Assembly: GCA_025506515.1 (NCBI GenBank)
Contig: CM046451.1
Coordinates: forward strand, 65,365,635-65,429,634
Origin: Flaveria trinervia
Taxonomy: Eukaryota; Streptophyta; Magnoliopsida; Asterales; Asteraceae
Length of the DNA stretch: 64,000 nt
Direction of reading: 5' to 3'
Positions 45,971 to 57,417 of this stretch are shown one piece after another. How positions within the stretch are numbered: the stretch's first letter is position 1; each line of letters opens with the position of its first letter. Under the pieces are notes generated by a model. It was given only the letters and a program-made list of their open reading frames with translations. It did not search any database and was not told where the DNA came from. The position numbers and the translations under genes are program-made.

Positions 45971-46127
45971 ATGACACTTCAAATGTAGAAGAACATGATG
46001 GTGGTGGTGACAGTGATCAGGATGTTCTTGATGCTGATAACCACTCCATAGATCACAACATCAATGATGTCACACACTCATTGGATCAAGTCTCTCTTGA
46101 TAAGTGGGTTGATGTGGTGGGAGAAAC
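45971..46127 (+). pseudogene. Element C fragment between D and E
   Basis: 157 bases reading DTSNVEEHDGGGDSDQ, DHNINDVTHSLDQ and SLDKWVDVVGE in one frame. An acidic, Asp/His-rich segment fits the spacer between integrase tail and RT in Sirevirus pol. It ends with GAAAC, the left target duplication of E. Confidence 0.75.
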
Positions 46128-47051
46128 TGTTGGAACTTGTATGCCCAAGACACATACGAGATTAATGTGGTTACTACGTTATGATCCAAGTCGGGTCATA
46201 CCGAATAACAAGCTAAACAAACACCAATAAATATTTATATATGATTAGATCATACAAATAAATATTGACACCAATTTAGAAAATGGGTTTTCTAAAACTA
46301 TACTTTTGTAAAAGAACAACATTATGCGGATAATTTGTTCCTGAGAAATTATTTGTTTCATTATTTAAGTGAGTTAAATAATAAAAAGTAAAAGTGTGTT
46401 GATGTTATAAAATTAAAATAGGTTTTAATTTTATAAATTTATGGGTTAAGAGCGTAACATTTTATAAAAATTGAAATGGGGGGAACCCATTTCAATCACA
46501 TATAGGGGGCGCCCCTTTTGTGGGGATTTGGTATCATTTAGTATTGGTTTTTACAAGACTTTATTCATTATTGCATTCCTCTCCAAACACTCTCTCACAC
46601 ACACAAGCAAAGGTCTTTTCTCACCATCTCTCTGGCTGAAAATTTCGGATTTTTGGTTGAACTGAAGAACATCTTGGCTGATTTTCGGGTTCACAAGAAG
46701 GAGTTGGGTCTTGGTGTTCTACTACCTAACAAGTTAGGTGTTTGCTAAGGCTTGTTGGTATACAAGCTTGAGGACTTCTATTTTGGAGACCATACATTCA
46801 AGAAGCATCATCTTGTTCTTCTCATCCATACTACATCTTTTTGTTCTTGAAAGGTAGTTTCAAGAACACCCTATGGTTGCATTTTTGTTTTGATAGCATT
46901 TCATTTCACATATTTATATGATCCTTTGTTTATGGGTTAATATGGTTCAAATTTTCAGATTATAAAACACCTTTTAACCACTAATATCCCCTGCATTTTT
47001 GAAGTTTAAATGGTAAAACTTGCTTTGATAAACATGTAACAAAACCCAACA
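46128..47051 (+). repeat. Element E 5' LTR
   Basis: TGTTGGAACTTG to ACCCAACA, 924 bases. TATAAAAA at 46463-46470 is followed at once by a perfect inverted repeat (46471-46495). Confidence 0.92.
46463..46495 (+). promoter_or_regulatory. E core promoter: TATA box and adjoining hairpin
   Basis: TATAAAAA (46463-46470), then TTGAAATGGG (46471-46480), loop GGGAA, CCCATTTCAA (46486-46495): a perfect 10-base stem. The 3' LTR has a 9-base version (54378-54400) and F a 13-base version (57984-58014) with different bases. Confidence 0.65.
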
Positions 47052-47052
47052 A

Positions 47053-47068
47053 TGGCATCTAGAGCCGG
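47053..47068 (+). other. E primer binding site
   Basis: TGGCATCTAGAGCCGG, one base after the LTR end; the same diverged Met-type site as in B. Confidence 0.75.
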
Positions 47069-48497
47069 TTATGTGGAATACTTGCTTCAAAAGTTCTTGA
47101 AAAGTTAGTTTTCATGGACTTTTCAAACCTATTAGGGGCTGTTTTGTTATGGCTGATTGAATCCCTTATGTTTGAAGGTTTAATCTTACATGCTTTAGTA
47201 TAAACCTTGAAAGATTAACATCAAATGGTTGGTTATATTCTTTGGACAAAACCTTAAAGTTTTGGTTCATGTTGGCCATAACTTATGGTTAAAAAAAGGG
47301 GGTTCATATTGTTCTTGAATGTTGTATATGATACATATTTTGGTGCATAACATAGCCTTGACCTTATGTGTTTTGGATTTGGTTGATTGTGACTTGTCAT
47401 GTTGGTTTTGATTCTTGAAAGGATTGTAATGTTTGTGTTTGTATTTGGGGTTGTATTTTGTTTATTCATTGGTTATCTAATATATAGATTAGGTTCATTT
47501 CTTTTATTAGAAAAATTGTATTAGGATATGATTTTGTAAAAGAAGATGCACAAGATGAAGACCCAAAGGAGGACAAAAAAGACATGGACAGTTGAAGCAT
47601 TTGGATGTGGATTGAAGTGGGAGTTCATGGACACATATGATGTGTCATTGTTAACCCTTAGGAAAGACCTAATGACAACACTTTTTATGGCAAACAAGTG
47701 CAGTCAACTTAGTGGCTATGGTTATGCACTTATGTTTGTATGATTATGCTTGTTTGGTTGTTTGTTATATGGTTGTTCTTTGATATTAGGATATGCATAA
47801 CAAACTCATTAACAAACATAACAAGCTAAAATTGATGTTTCTTTATCATTAAGTGATTAATAAAAGGTATTAAAAGGATTAATGGTTTTAGTAAAAGGGA
47901 TTTTATTAAAAGTGAACCGTAGGGTACCTTGTATTTGAAAGCATGCAAATATAAGGTACATCGAGTTTTCTAAATCTTATTATGAAAACTTGAAATTTAT
48001 TTTATAAACAAGTTAAACACCATCCTTTTGCATAACACTTGAGTCACTTGGAAATTCTTAATGGGATAAAGGTCACCTAACCATTATGAGGAACTTGTGA
48101 CTTGAGGTGAGGATACCATATTTGTGGATAAAGGTCACCTAACAACGTATGTTGGAAAACACACATGTGTGTGTAAGTAGGGTAACTTTATTTGCTAACC
48201 ATGTTTAATGGATCACCAACAATTTGGTCTACAAAGGTGTTGATGGGATACATGTGCCCACCACACATATGATGTTTAATTCGATCCCAAACCTTAGAAG
48301 TTCCAAAGGGTTGCAATTATCAAAATGTTGACTACCTTATTATTTTAAATAATGGGATGAAGGTCAACTAACCACTATTTAAATGTAACATTGGATTCTA
48401 GAATTTTAAAATCATGTAAGAAACTTAAAAGGGCATTAATTATTAAAATATGAATAATATCAAAAATACTAAAATTGAACTTTGTTAAATTTTGTAG
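47069..48497 (+). other. E leader with three-copy motif and small ORF
   Basis: Long leader conserved with B and F. Motif copies at 48063-48082, 48125-48143 and 48354-48373 (the last one slightly diverged). A small ORF at 47687-47743 reads MANKCSQLSGYGYALMFV, sharing its start with counterparts in B and F; it is the end of a 65-codon frame from 47546. Confidence 0.75.
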
Positions 48498-49360
48498 ATG
48501 ACCACCAACAATAATGAAAATAATGATATCCCGTCCGCTCACTCACTATCACTAAGGACCATTCTCCAAAAGGAATGTCTAAACCATAAGGACTTTATAG
48601 TTGGTTTCGAAACTTCAGAACTGTTCTCAAGCAAGAGAAACGATCGTATATTTTAGATGATCTGATTCTCGATCAACCTAACGAGGAGGATGACAAGGCC
48701 TATAATAATTGGGTGAAATACACTGAGGACTCAGTCCAAGTGTCGAAACGGTTGAAGGAAACGTTGAAGGAAACGTTCCAACAACAAGCAAAGGTATAGC
48801 ACTTCGAAACGGTTCAAGCACTCCATGCATGTCGTATGGATGACACCCAATCAGTTTCATCTTATGTACTTCAGATGAAAAGCCACATTGACCACCTCGA
48901 AAGGCTGAATTGTCCTGTCATGAAAGAGTTGGCTACGGCTTTGATCGGCAACTCTTTGTCAAAAAGGTTTGATAACTTTGTCATGAATTATAACATGAAC
49001 GGGTGGGACAAGAACATAAGTGAGCTTCATTCTATGCTTAAAACTGTTGAGGTGGCCATGGGTAAAAAAGGCTTTACCTGTAATCACCATCAATGAAGGT
49101 AGGAACAAGAAGAAGCCTCACCCCGCACCCAAGGCAAATGTTGCCAATGGTAAAGGGTACGTTAGGGGAAAGGGGAATGGAGTGGTAGCGCCACCACCAA
49201 AACAAGCGGAGAAGAAGCAAAAGGTTGCTTCAAATGACCCATGCTTCAAGTGTGGGGAGATTGGACATTGGGCAAGAAATTGTCCAGTCCATCTCAAAGG
49301 GTTGCAAGCTAAGAGGGATGTCAGGCAAACCGCACGTACATTTTTCATGATTCATATTGA
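48498..49360 (+). pseudogene. Element E gag
   Basis: ATG at 48498 (MTTNNNENNDIPSAHSLSL). Capsid in frame 48836-49096 (MKSHIDHLERLNCPVMKEL, MNYNMNGWDKNISELH), nucleocapsid in frame 49020-49433 with the intact knuckle CFKCGEIGHWARNC (49242-49283) after a Lys/Gly-rich stretch. Frameshifts near 48640, 48800 and 49065. About 100 bases of capsid are missing near 48755 compared with F. Confidence 0.88.
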
Positions 49361-49910
49361 TCTAAATATGATATCCTATAACACACGGGTATTGGATACC
49401 GGATGTGGAACTCACATTTGTAACTTATTATAGCGGTTCAAAAGAAGTAAGGACTTCAAGAAAGGGGTCCATGTAGCTGCTGCGCCCGCCCCCCTCTTAG
49501 TCAATGGGGCAGCAGGTTCGGCATCTACTACAAAAGAGAGAATCCACTTCAGATAACCATGCCTCTGCTAGGCAGCGTGTGGAATGGCAGTTAGCCTCCA
49601 TATGGGAATGGGGAAAAAAATTCAAGTTGAAGACCAAGGGGACTACATCATGAAGCTTCCAAATGGTTGGAAGCAATTTTGAACAATGTTTTGTATGCTA
49701 CTAGTTTGACTAGGAATATTATTTCTGTTTCCTAATTAAGACAATATGGTTATTTTATGACATTTAATGAAAATTAAATTCATGTTTCTTTAAATGACAT
49801 ATTTTATTTTAAAGCTATTCCTATTAATAGTATTTATGAATTGGTTCGTGAAGACACATTATATGATAGGTCATTATAACAAACCACCACTAAGAAGCCG
49901 AAATTGGATT
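49361..49910 (+). pseudogene. Element E protease, interrupted
   Basis: VLDTGCGTHICNLL with D-T-G at 49395-49403, then a stop. An insertion at about 49468-49590 splits the region corresponding to KDFQKGDVSIYMGNG in F. The remainder (ATSLTRNIISVS-like, about 49690-49735) is full of stops. Confidence 0.8.
49468..49590. other. GC-rich foreign insertion in E protease
   Basis: About 123 bases (GTCCATGTAGCTGCTGCGCC ... GTGTGGAATGGCA) with no counterpart in B or F, richer in G and C than the surrounding element. No retroelement motif seen. It may be filler DNA of organellar or other origin. Confidence 0.6.
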
Positions 49911-50780
49911 TGAGTGATACCTATCTTTGGCATTGCCGTCTTGGTCATATAAACAAGAAACGCATACAAACACATCAAAAGAATGGTCTGTTAAAAGCAA
50001 ATAAATATGATTCATTTGACGTATGTGAATCTTGTTTACAAGGTAAAATGACTAAGGCACCATTTAGTGACAAATCCAAAAGCGCAAAAGATTTATTAGG
50101 CATCATACATTTGGATGTATGTGGTCCTTTTAAACCAATGATTAGGTACAATGAAAAATACTTCCTTACCTTTTCCGACGACTATAGTCGATATGGTTAT
50201 GTGTACTTGTTAAGACACAAAGATGAAGCTTTTGAAATGTTCAAAATCTTCCAAAATGAAGTAGAAAATCAACTCAACAAGAAAATAAAAATTCTCCGCA
50301 CCGATAGAAGAGGTGAATACCTAAGTGATGCTTTTAGATATTATCTTAGAAGTTGTGGTATTGTGTCACAACTATCTCAACCTGGAACACCACAACACAA
50401 TGGTGGTCCGAAGGAGAAATCAAACACTATTGGATATGGTTAGATCTATGATGGCTAGAAGCTCATTGCCACTATCATTTTGGGGTTTCGCTTTGCTCTC
50501 TGTGGCCCGTATCTTGAATATGGCCCCAACCAAGAAAGTGGAAACGACACTTTTTCAAATATGGCATGGAAGGGTTCCATCATTATCATATTTAAAGGTA
50601 TGGGGTTATGAGGCTTATGTTAAGACTCCCACCTCAAACAAGTTAGAAAGCCATTCCACTAAGTGTATCTTCATTGGATATCCTAGAGATTCTATGGGAT
50701 ATTATTTCTATGATCCATTGGAATAAAAGGAGTTTGTTGCCAAGAAGGCTAAGTTCTTAGAAGCTAAGTTCCTTACATAA
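49904..50780 (+). pseudogene. Element E integrase
   Basis: Frame 49904-50443 has LWHCRLGHINKKRIQ, CESCLQGKMTKAPF, IHLDVCGPFKPM, FSDDYSRYGYVYLLRHKDEA, LRTDRRGEYLSDA and QPGTPQHNGG. A one-base loss near 50405 moves the rest (LDMVRSMMARSSLPLSFWGF, WGYEAYVKTPTSNKLE) to frame 50325-50726. The first two acidic residues are intact; the Glu lies at the frameshift. Confidence 0.9.
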
Positions 50781-50799
50781 GGATCTAGCAGTAGAAACA

Positions 50800-51870
50800 G
50801 TGGATCTTGAGGAGGATCAAGAATCACAAACCAATACACGTTTGGTTGACACTAGCACTCAACATAAGGATGTTAAGGGTGATCAAATACTTGATAAATA
50901 CACACAAAACATTCGCAGATCTGGTAGAACTAGTAATCCACTTGAAAGATATGGATTTTTTGTTGATGGATGCTATGTGGTGGATTCTAATGAGCCAACC
51001 ACTTATCATGATGCAATGTCCAATTTGGATTGTGACAAATGGCTTGAAGCCATGAACGTTGAGATGCAATCCATGTATGACAACCAAGTGTGGGACATAG
51101 TTCAACCACCTCTTAAGTCCAAGATAGTTGGAAGTAAGTGGGTTTTCTAGAAGAAAACCAATATGCATGGAAACTTGGATACTTATAAAGCTAGACTTGT
51201 AGCAAAAGGTTTCACTCAAAAATCAAGGGGTTGATTATGATGAGACCTTCTCAACGGTTGGAATGCTAAAGTCTATTAGGATATTATTTGCCAAAGTTGC
51301 TCGTTATGATTATGAGATTTGGCAAACGGATGTCAAAACTACTTTTCTAAATGGATATCTTGCGGAAGATATCTATATGGTTCAGCCTGAAGGTTTTGTT
51401 GTTCAAAAGCATCCTAACAAAGTATGCAATTTAAAGAAATCAAACTATGGATTGAAGCAAGCATCAAGAAGTTGGAATCACCATTTTGATGAAGAGATTC
51501 ATCAAAAACGCTGATGAAGCATGTGTATATAAGAAAGCTAGTGGGAGCATCACACTTTCCTAGTATTATATGTCGATGACATCCTACTATTTCGAAATGA
51601 CATTCCAACCTTGGAAGTTGTTAAAACCTGGCTTGGAAGCTATTTTTCCATCAAGGATCTTAGTGAAGCCACATATATTTTGGGAATAAAGATCTATAGG
51701 GATAGATCAAGGCGGTTGATAGGTTAAAATCAAAGTGCATACATTGATAAGATCTTGAAAAGGTTCAAGATGTAAAACTCTAAGAAAGGTATAGTACCTA
51801 TCCAAAGAGGAACGATATTGAGTAAGACTTAATGTCCAAGCTCAAAGCATGAGCAAGAAAAAATGAAGGG
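50800..51870 (+). pseudogene. Element E reverse transcriptase
   Basis: Frame 50800-51150 (RYGFFVDGCYVVDSNEPTTY, CDKWLEAMNVEMQSMYDNQV), then 51263-51514 (TDVKTTFLNGYLAEDIYMVQ, NYGLKQASRSWNHHFDE). YVDD is at 51569-51580, after a frameshift near 51500. Stops at 51150 and later. Confidence 0.88.
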
Positions 51871-52545
51871 AATCCTGTATGCGTCTGTTATAGGATCCAT
51901 CATGTATGCAAGATATGCACTACATTGGACGTGTCATGCGCTTTGAGCATGACAAGCTGATACCAACAAAATCCTGGAAACAGTCATTGGATGGCTGTTA
52001 AAAACATACTTAAGTACCTAAGAAGGACCAAATATATGTTCCTAATCTGAGGAGGAACTCGTAGTAAAGGGTTACACGGATGCGAGTTTCCAAATTGATC
52101 GGGATGATTCAAGATCACAATCGGGGTACATTCTCATCTTGAATGGAGGTGCAATCTCTTAGAAGAGCTCTAAGAAAGATGTGGTGGCATTATTAACTAC
52201 AGAGTCAGAATGCATCGCCGCTTCATTAGCAGCTCTGGAAGCTACAGGGTTAAAGAAATTCATTTCCGATCTAGGGGTGGTCCCTTCCATTCAGGACCCC
52301 CTAGAAATTCTTTGTTATAACGAGGGTGCGATTGCTCAAATCAAGGAATCCCGTGCACATCAAAAGACTAGGCACATTGAACAGAGATTCAACTACATAA
52401 GGGATGAAGTTGAGAAGGGAAAGATATGTATTCGAATTTCACACGGATCAAAACATTATGGATCCACTCACAAAGCTTCGTGAAAAGGAAAGTATGAAAA
52501 TCATTCTTGTGCCATGGGACTTGAATATTCAAGTGACTGGATTTG
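51871..52545 (+). pseudogene. Element E RNase H
   Basis: Degenerate copia RNase H in several frames; frame 52181-52483 contains TTESECIAASLAALEATGLK, HQKTRHIEQRFNYIRDEVEK. The final part (STHKASx, KHESHSC-like) runs to about 52545. Confidence 0.82.
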
Positions 52546-54032
52546 ATCTTTAATTTTATATTTAGATATTATAACCCTTTATTACTTGAATATATTATTT
52601 GATTATAATGATTCAACTTATATTCCTTTGTGCATGTTTAATATCCATGAGTAAATCATTTACTCACAACGTCCGTAGTTGTTCATACTTGTGGGAACAA
52701 GTATGAAGGTAAGACTATTATGAAATTGGATTGGTCGATATCATATGGCTAAATATAGGGCAAAGGGTTGCTTCCAAAGTTCATAGATATTTGGGGGATA
52801 CAAATATTGGACTGACCTACATCTCAAATATTACTACATGTAATCTTCCTCATTGATCATAAGTAATTTTGAGTAAAAGCGAACATCATTTGGTATCCTC
52901 TGACCTGAGATACATATTGGGTCTTGATAATTACCGTATATTGTACTTTGACTTAGTTCTTCGTAGTTCTGAAACATGGCAACACATATGTCTGAGTTCA
53001 GGTATAATACAAGGTAATTATGAGAGACGTATGTAGTCAAGCTGGGATTTGTCCCTCTTATTTGTTAAGAGTAAGATGTCTAACGCCTGATTGTTGATAC
53101 ATGTATGTCCCTAGATCGTGATATGTGATGTAATAGATCTTGTTTGGTATGATTAATGAACTGATATTAATAGTTTGTTGGTTATAATGTTTAATAGTTC
53201 ATTAAGGAGTCGTAAATGAATTGATTGGGTCTATGATTACTTGAATGATTACAAATAATATTATATTAATTAACTAAAGCTTTCAAACTTAACTTAATGA
53301 AGTTCCCATGCAAATGGCTCATGCGAATGAACCATAAGCATGAAAAACTTCACACGATTGACTCAGTCGCACGACTGAACCAGGAGACTGGATCAGTCGT
53401 ACGACTGTAACATAAGATTGGCTCAGTCGCACGACTGAACACTCAGTCGGACGAATGAACCAACCGCATGGTTCAATCACACGACTGAACCAAACTAATG
53501 GTTCAGTCGCACGATTGAATAGTGCCAACCTATAAATACAACTCAATTCGTGAAAAACGAGATATTCGATCAAGTACAATTCCAGACAAACCCTAGCCGT
53601 CCAGAAACCTTCGAAATCGTTCTCCAAGTTCATAGAACACATTAGATCGATTCCTTATCGATTTCTAACGTTAGTTTCGATTCTTGATTGATTCTTCGTG
53701 TGTTCTCACTGATTGGATCGCCAATCAAATAGGATTCCACACTATTTGATCCGGTATACACGTGATCTCTAGGTATTTCAGTCGAATACCAGGTCCTAAC
53801 ACTCATAAAGTTAAATCAAATTAGAATGATCTTTCTTTGTCTTGGGATTTAACATGAGATGTATGATAAAAGGATAGATGATTGATTCGCCTAAAACATT
53901 TCGAGTAAAGTACTTGAAGGGGATGATGTTATTGAATGGCACTTTTTCATACGTATTAAGGGTAGTAAACCGTTGTTAGGCGGTATTTACTTCTTGCATC
54001 AATCTTCTATGAATATTTTGCAAGTAAGAGAT
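52546..54032 (+). other. E 3' untranslated region and polypurine tract
   Basis: Homologous to 19561-20327 of B apart from the solo LTR at 53092-53801. Ends CAAGTAAGAGAT (54021-54032), a slightly mutated polypurine tract. Confidence 0.8.
53092..53801 (+). repeat. Solo LTR S in element E
   Basis: 710 bases from TGTTGATACATG to GGTCCTAACA. Flanks CTGAT (53087-53091) and CTCAT (53802-53806), one mismatch. Six copies of TCAGTCGNACGACTGA or variants between 53358 and 53520, and TATAAATAC at about 53530. No internal region, so it is what remains after LTR-LTR recombination. Relative G lies at 56899. Confidence 0.88.
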
Positions 54033-54931
54033 TGTGGGAACTTGTATGGCCAAGGCACATACAAGATTGATGTGGTTAGTATGTTATGATCCAAGTCGGG
54101 TCATACCCAATAACAAGCTAAAGAAACACCAATAAATATTTATTTATTGATGAGATCATACAAATAAATATTGACACCAATTTCGAAAATTGGTTTTGTA
54201 AAACTTTTCTTTTGTAAAAGAACAACATTATATGGATAATTTGTTCATGAGAAATTATTTATTTCATTATTTAAGTGAGTTAAATAGTAACAAATAAAAG
54301 TATGTTAGTGTTATAAAATTATAAGAGGTTGTAATTTTATAAAATTACGGGTTAAGAGTATAACTTTTTTATAAAAATTGAAATGGGGTAACCATTTCAA
54401 ACACATATTCAGCCACCCTTTTGTGGGATATCAGTCTTGGTTTTGACAAGATTTTATTCATTCTTACACACACAAGCAAAGGTCTTTTCTCTCCATCTCT
54501 CTTGGTTGAAAATTTTGGATTTTTGGTTGAACTTGAAGAACATCTTTGTTGATTTTCGGGTTCACAAGAAGGAGTTGGGTCTTGGTGTTTACTACCTAAC
54601 ACGTTAGGTGTTTGCTAAGGCTTGTGGATATACAAATTTGAGGACTTCTATTTTGGAGACTATTCATTGAGGAAGCATCATCTTATTCTTCTCATCTATA
54701 CTACATCTTATGTTCTTGAAAGGTAGTTTCAAGAACACCCTATGGTTGCCATTTTCGTTTTGATAGCATTCATTTCACATATTTATATGATCCTTTGTTT
54801 ATGGGTTTTGTTTTGGGTTAATATGGATCAAATTTTCTGATTATAAAACACCTTTTAACCAGTAATATCCATTGAGTTTTCAAAGATTAATGGTTAAACT
54901 TGCTTTGATAAACATGTAACAGAACCTAACA
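54033..54931 (+). repeat. Element E 3' LTR
   Basis: TGTGGGAACTTG to AACCTAACA, 899 bases, partner of 46128-47051. Confidence 0.92.
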
Positions 54932-54936
54932 CAAAC

Positions 54937-56647
54937 ATCAATGGCAGATGTAAATTTCTCAAATTTAGAACTCTCTTAGCAACTTCTTATGATCCCTCAA
55001 CTAAGGATCCACAAGTCTCATCCTACCACAAACATCATTGAAGATGTTGACACAAGGATAAGAACAAGAGGACAAACCCATGAAGCAAATATTTGTGTTT
55101 ATTCTTGTTTCTTTTCTCAGATAGAGCAGAAGAAAATGATTAGGCTCTAAAGGATGGAATTTGGGTTGAAGCCATGCAAGAGGAGCTGCTTCAACTCAAA
55201 AGGCAGAAAGTTTGGAACCTTTGTCATATTCCTCATGGAAAGACTACTATAGGAACCAAATGGATGTTTAGAAACAAGAACGACGATAGAGGCATTGTCC
55301 TCAAAAACAAAGCTAGACTAGTTGTTCAAGGATACACACAAGAAAAAGGAATTGACTACACTTATGTCTTTGCTCATGTAGCAAGATTGGAAGCTATTAG
55401 GATATTCTTGGCATTTGCTACATCCAAGAACTTCAAGGTCTATCAACTTGATGTCAAGTGTGCTTTTCTTTATGGGGTGATTGATGAAGAGGTGTATGTC
55501 AAACAACCTCCTGGTTTTGTAGATCCTAAACATCCTAATTATGTCTACAAGTTTGACAAAGCTCTTTACGGGCTGCATGAGGCACCTAGAAAATGGTATG
55601 AGACTCTATCTCAGTATCTTTGCAAGCATGGATACAAAAGGGGTACTATAGATGGAAGTCTCTTCATCAAAAGACAAGGAAATGACATAGTGCTAGTTCA
55701 AGTGTATGTAGATGACATCATCTATGGATCAACTAATCCAAAGCTCTGTAAAGACTTTGAGAAGCCGATGAAGGGACAAATTTGAAATGAGTGCCATAGG
55801 GGAACTCAATTTCTTTCTAGGAATTCAAGTGAAGCAAGTTGAAGATGGCATCTTCATTAGTCAGTCATAGTATGTTCAAGACATACTCAAAAGGTTCAAC
55901 ATGACTGATTGTAAGATTGCAAAGACACCCATAGCTAGAAACCACTCCCTTGGGCCTAATTGAGGGGGAGTGTGTAGATGAACACCTATACAGGGCTATG
56001 ATTGGGTCTCTTGGGTATCTTACAGCTAGTAGGCCAGATATCATGTTTGCCACATGTATTTGTGCAAAATATCAAGCCAACCCTAAGATGTCTCACCTTA
56101 TCAATGTCAAAAGGATTCTAAGATACCTCAAGGTGCTTCCACACTTGGTTTTTGGTATTCTAAGAATTCTGACTTCAATCTATACACTTATACAAGTAGT
56201 GATTATGGTGGTTGCAACATGACTTCAAAGTCCACATCTTGGGGATGCCAGTTTCTTGGTGGAAGGGTTGTCTAATGGCAGTGCAAGAAACAATCCTGTG
56301 TCTCTGCATTAACTGTTGAAGCTGAATACATTGCTTCTGCAAGCTGCGGTGCTCAAGTGCGTTGGATTCAGAATCAAATGCTTGACTATGGGTTAAACTT
56401 CATGGAGACTCCCATTCACATAGACAATAACAGTGCTATCTCTAGTACAAAGAATCATGTGGAGCACTCAAGGACAAAACACATGAATATGAGGTATCAT
56501 TTATATAGAGATAATTTTGAGAAGGGAATAATTAAACTAGTCAAAGTTCACACAAATGAACAATATACTGATCTGTTTACGAAGGCTTTTGATGAAAAAA
56601 GATTTATGTATCTCATATTAGTTATTGGGATGATAAACATTGAGTAG
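54937..56647 (+). pseudogene. Element C reverse transcriptase and RNase H
   Basis: After E, C resumes with a few stops, then frame 55174-55785 reads MQEELLQLKRQKVWNLCHIP, GTKWMFRNKNDDRG, LDVKCAFLYGVIDEEVYVKQ, ALYGLHEAPRKWYETLSQYL and YVDD (55705-55716). RNase H follows in frames 55950-56222 and 56357-56647 (SRPDIMFATCICAKYQ, VEAEYIASASCGAQ, EHSRTKHMNMRYHLYR, DLFTKAFDEKRF) to the stop at 56645. SAFLYG..VKQPPGF is SIRE/Maximus-like. The RT frame is the best preserved in C. Confidence 0.9.
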
Positions 56648-56898
56648 GTTTTTCTTAAGACTAATTCTTATTATTCTTAAAATCTATGTGTCCTAAGTTG
56701 TCTAGTTTATCACCTTCGTATGCTTTTGTTTTCTTTAGATGAAAACTTTTGAAGACTGTCCTTAGAATTCTGATACTTTTTATCCTTTGGAAGATATGTT
56801 TTTATCTTCAGAAGAAACCTATGTCTTTAAAACAAATAACTGCCTATATAATTTACCTTGAGAAGAAAATTTTGAAATATCTTCCGAAGCTTATAACC
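56648..56898 (+). other. Element C pol-env spacer, first part
   Basis: Non-coding, T-rich, with CTTCAGAAG and CTTCCGAAG units (56810-56890) like those of the C LTR. It is cut at 56898 by G. An env-like ORF of C, if present, lies beyond 64000. Confidence 0.65.
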
Positions 56899-57417
56899 TG
56901 TTAGGACCGTTTTCTTGCGGAGTATTAACAGATTCTGAGTGTGACCTGATCAAAAAGTGTGGAATCCTATTTGATAGGCGATCCAATCAGTGAGAACGAC
57001 AACCTGATCCATCTAACGATGAAACAAACGTTAAGAATTGAGTAGAATCAATCAGGAAGAACTATGAAGTTGGATAGGCTGCTTAGGGCACTCTGGACGG
57101 CTAGGCTTTGTGAATATTCGAATTCTCCATTTTTTCTAGGAACTATGTGGTATTTATAGGTTTTCAGTTCATTCGTACGACTAAATCGTTAGCATGGTTT
57201 AGTCGTGCGACTGACTCATGTAGTTGATTCATATGCATGACTGAAGGTTCAGTCATGCGATTGAATCAACCTTATGTCTCAGTCATACGACAGATTCAGT
57301 CTCATGGATTAGTCGTGCGACTTGTCTATAAATATGATTCATTCGTGCGTATGGTTCATTAGCATGAATAACCACCTGACTAAGTTGAACACATTTGTCA
57401 ATCATTATTAACTTAGA
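56899..57417 (-). repeat. LTR G, S family, first part
   Basis: Starts TGTTAGGACC, the complement of the S terminus GGTCCTAACA, and aligns with the complement of S through the AGTCGTGCGACTGA cluster (57175-57330) to about 57417, where F begins. The last 200 or so bases must lie beyond F, outside the window. Whether G is a solo LTR or a full element cannot be told. Confidence 0.85.

Larger units (their letters stand above)
46128..54931 (+). mobile_element. Ty1/copia element E, inserted in C
   Basis: LTRs 46128-47051 and 54033-54931, primer site, long leader, gag, protease, integrase, RT, RNase H, 3' region with an inserted solo LTR. Flanking 5-mers GAAAC (46123-46127) and CAAAC (54932-54936) differ by one base. 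Same family as B and F. A 123-base foreign-looking insertion interrupts the protease region. Confidence 0.92.

Noticed and set aside
47254..47469. Asn/Thr-rich minus-strand ORF
   Set aside because: Antisense in the E leader, AT-rich, not kept in B or F.
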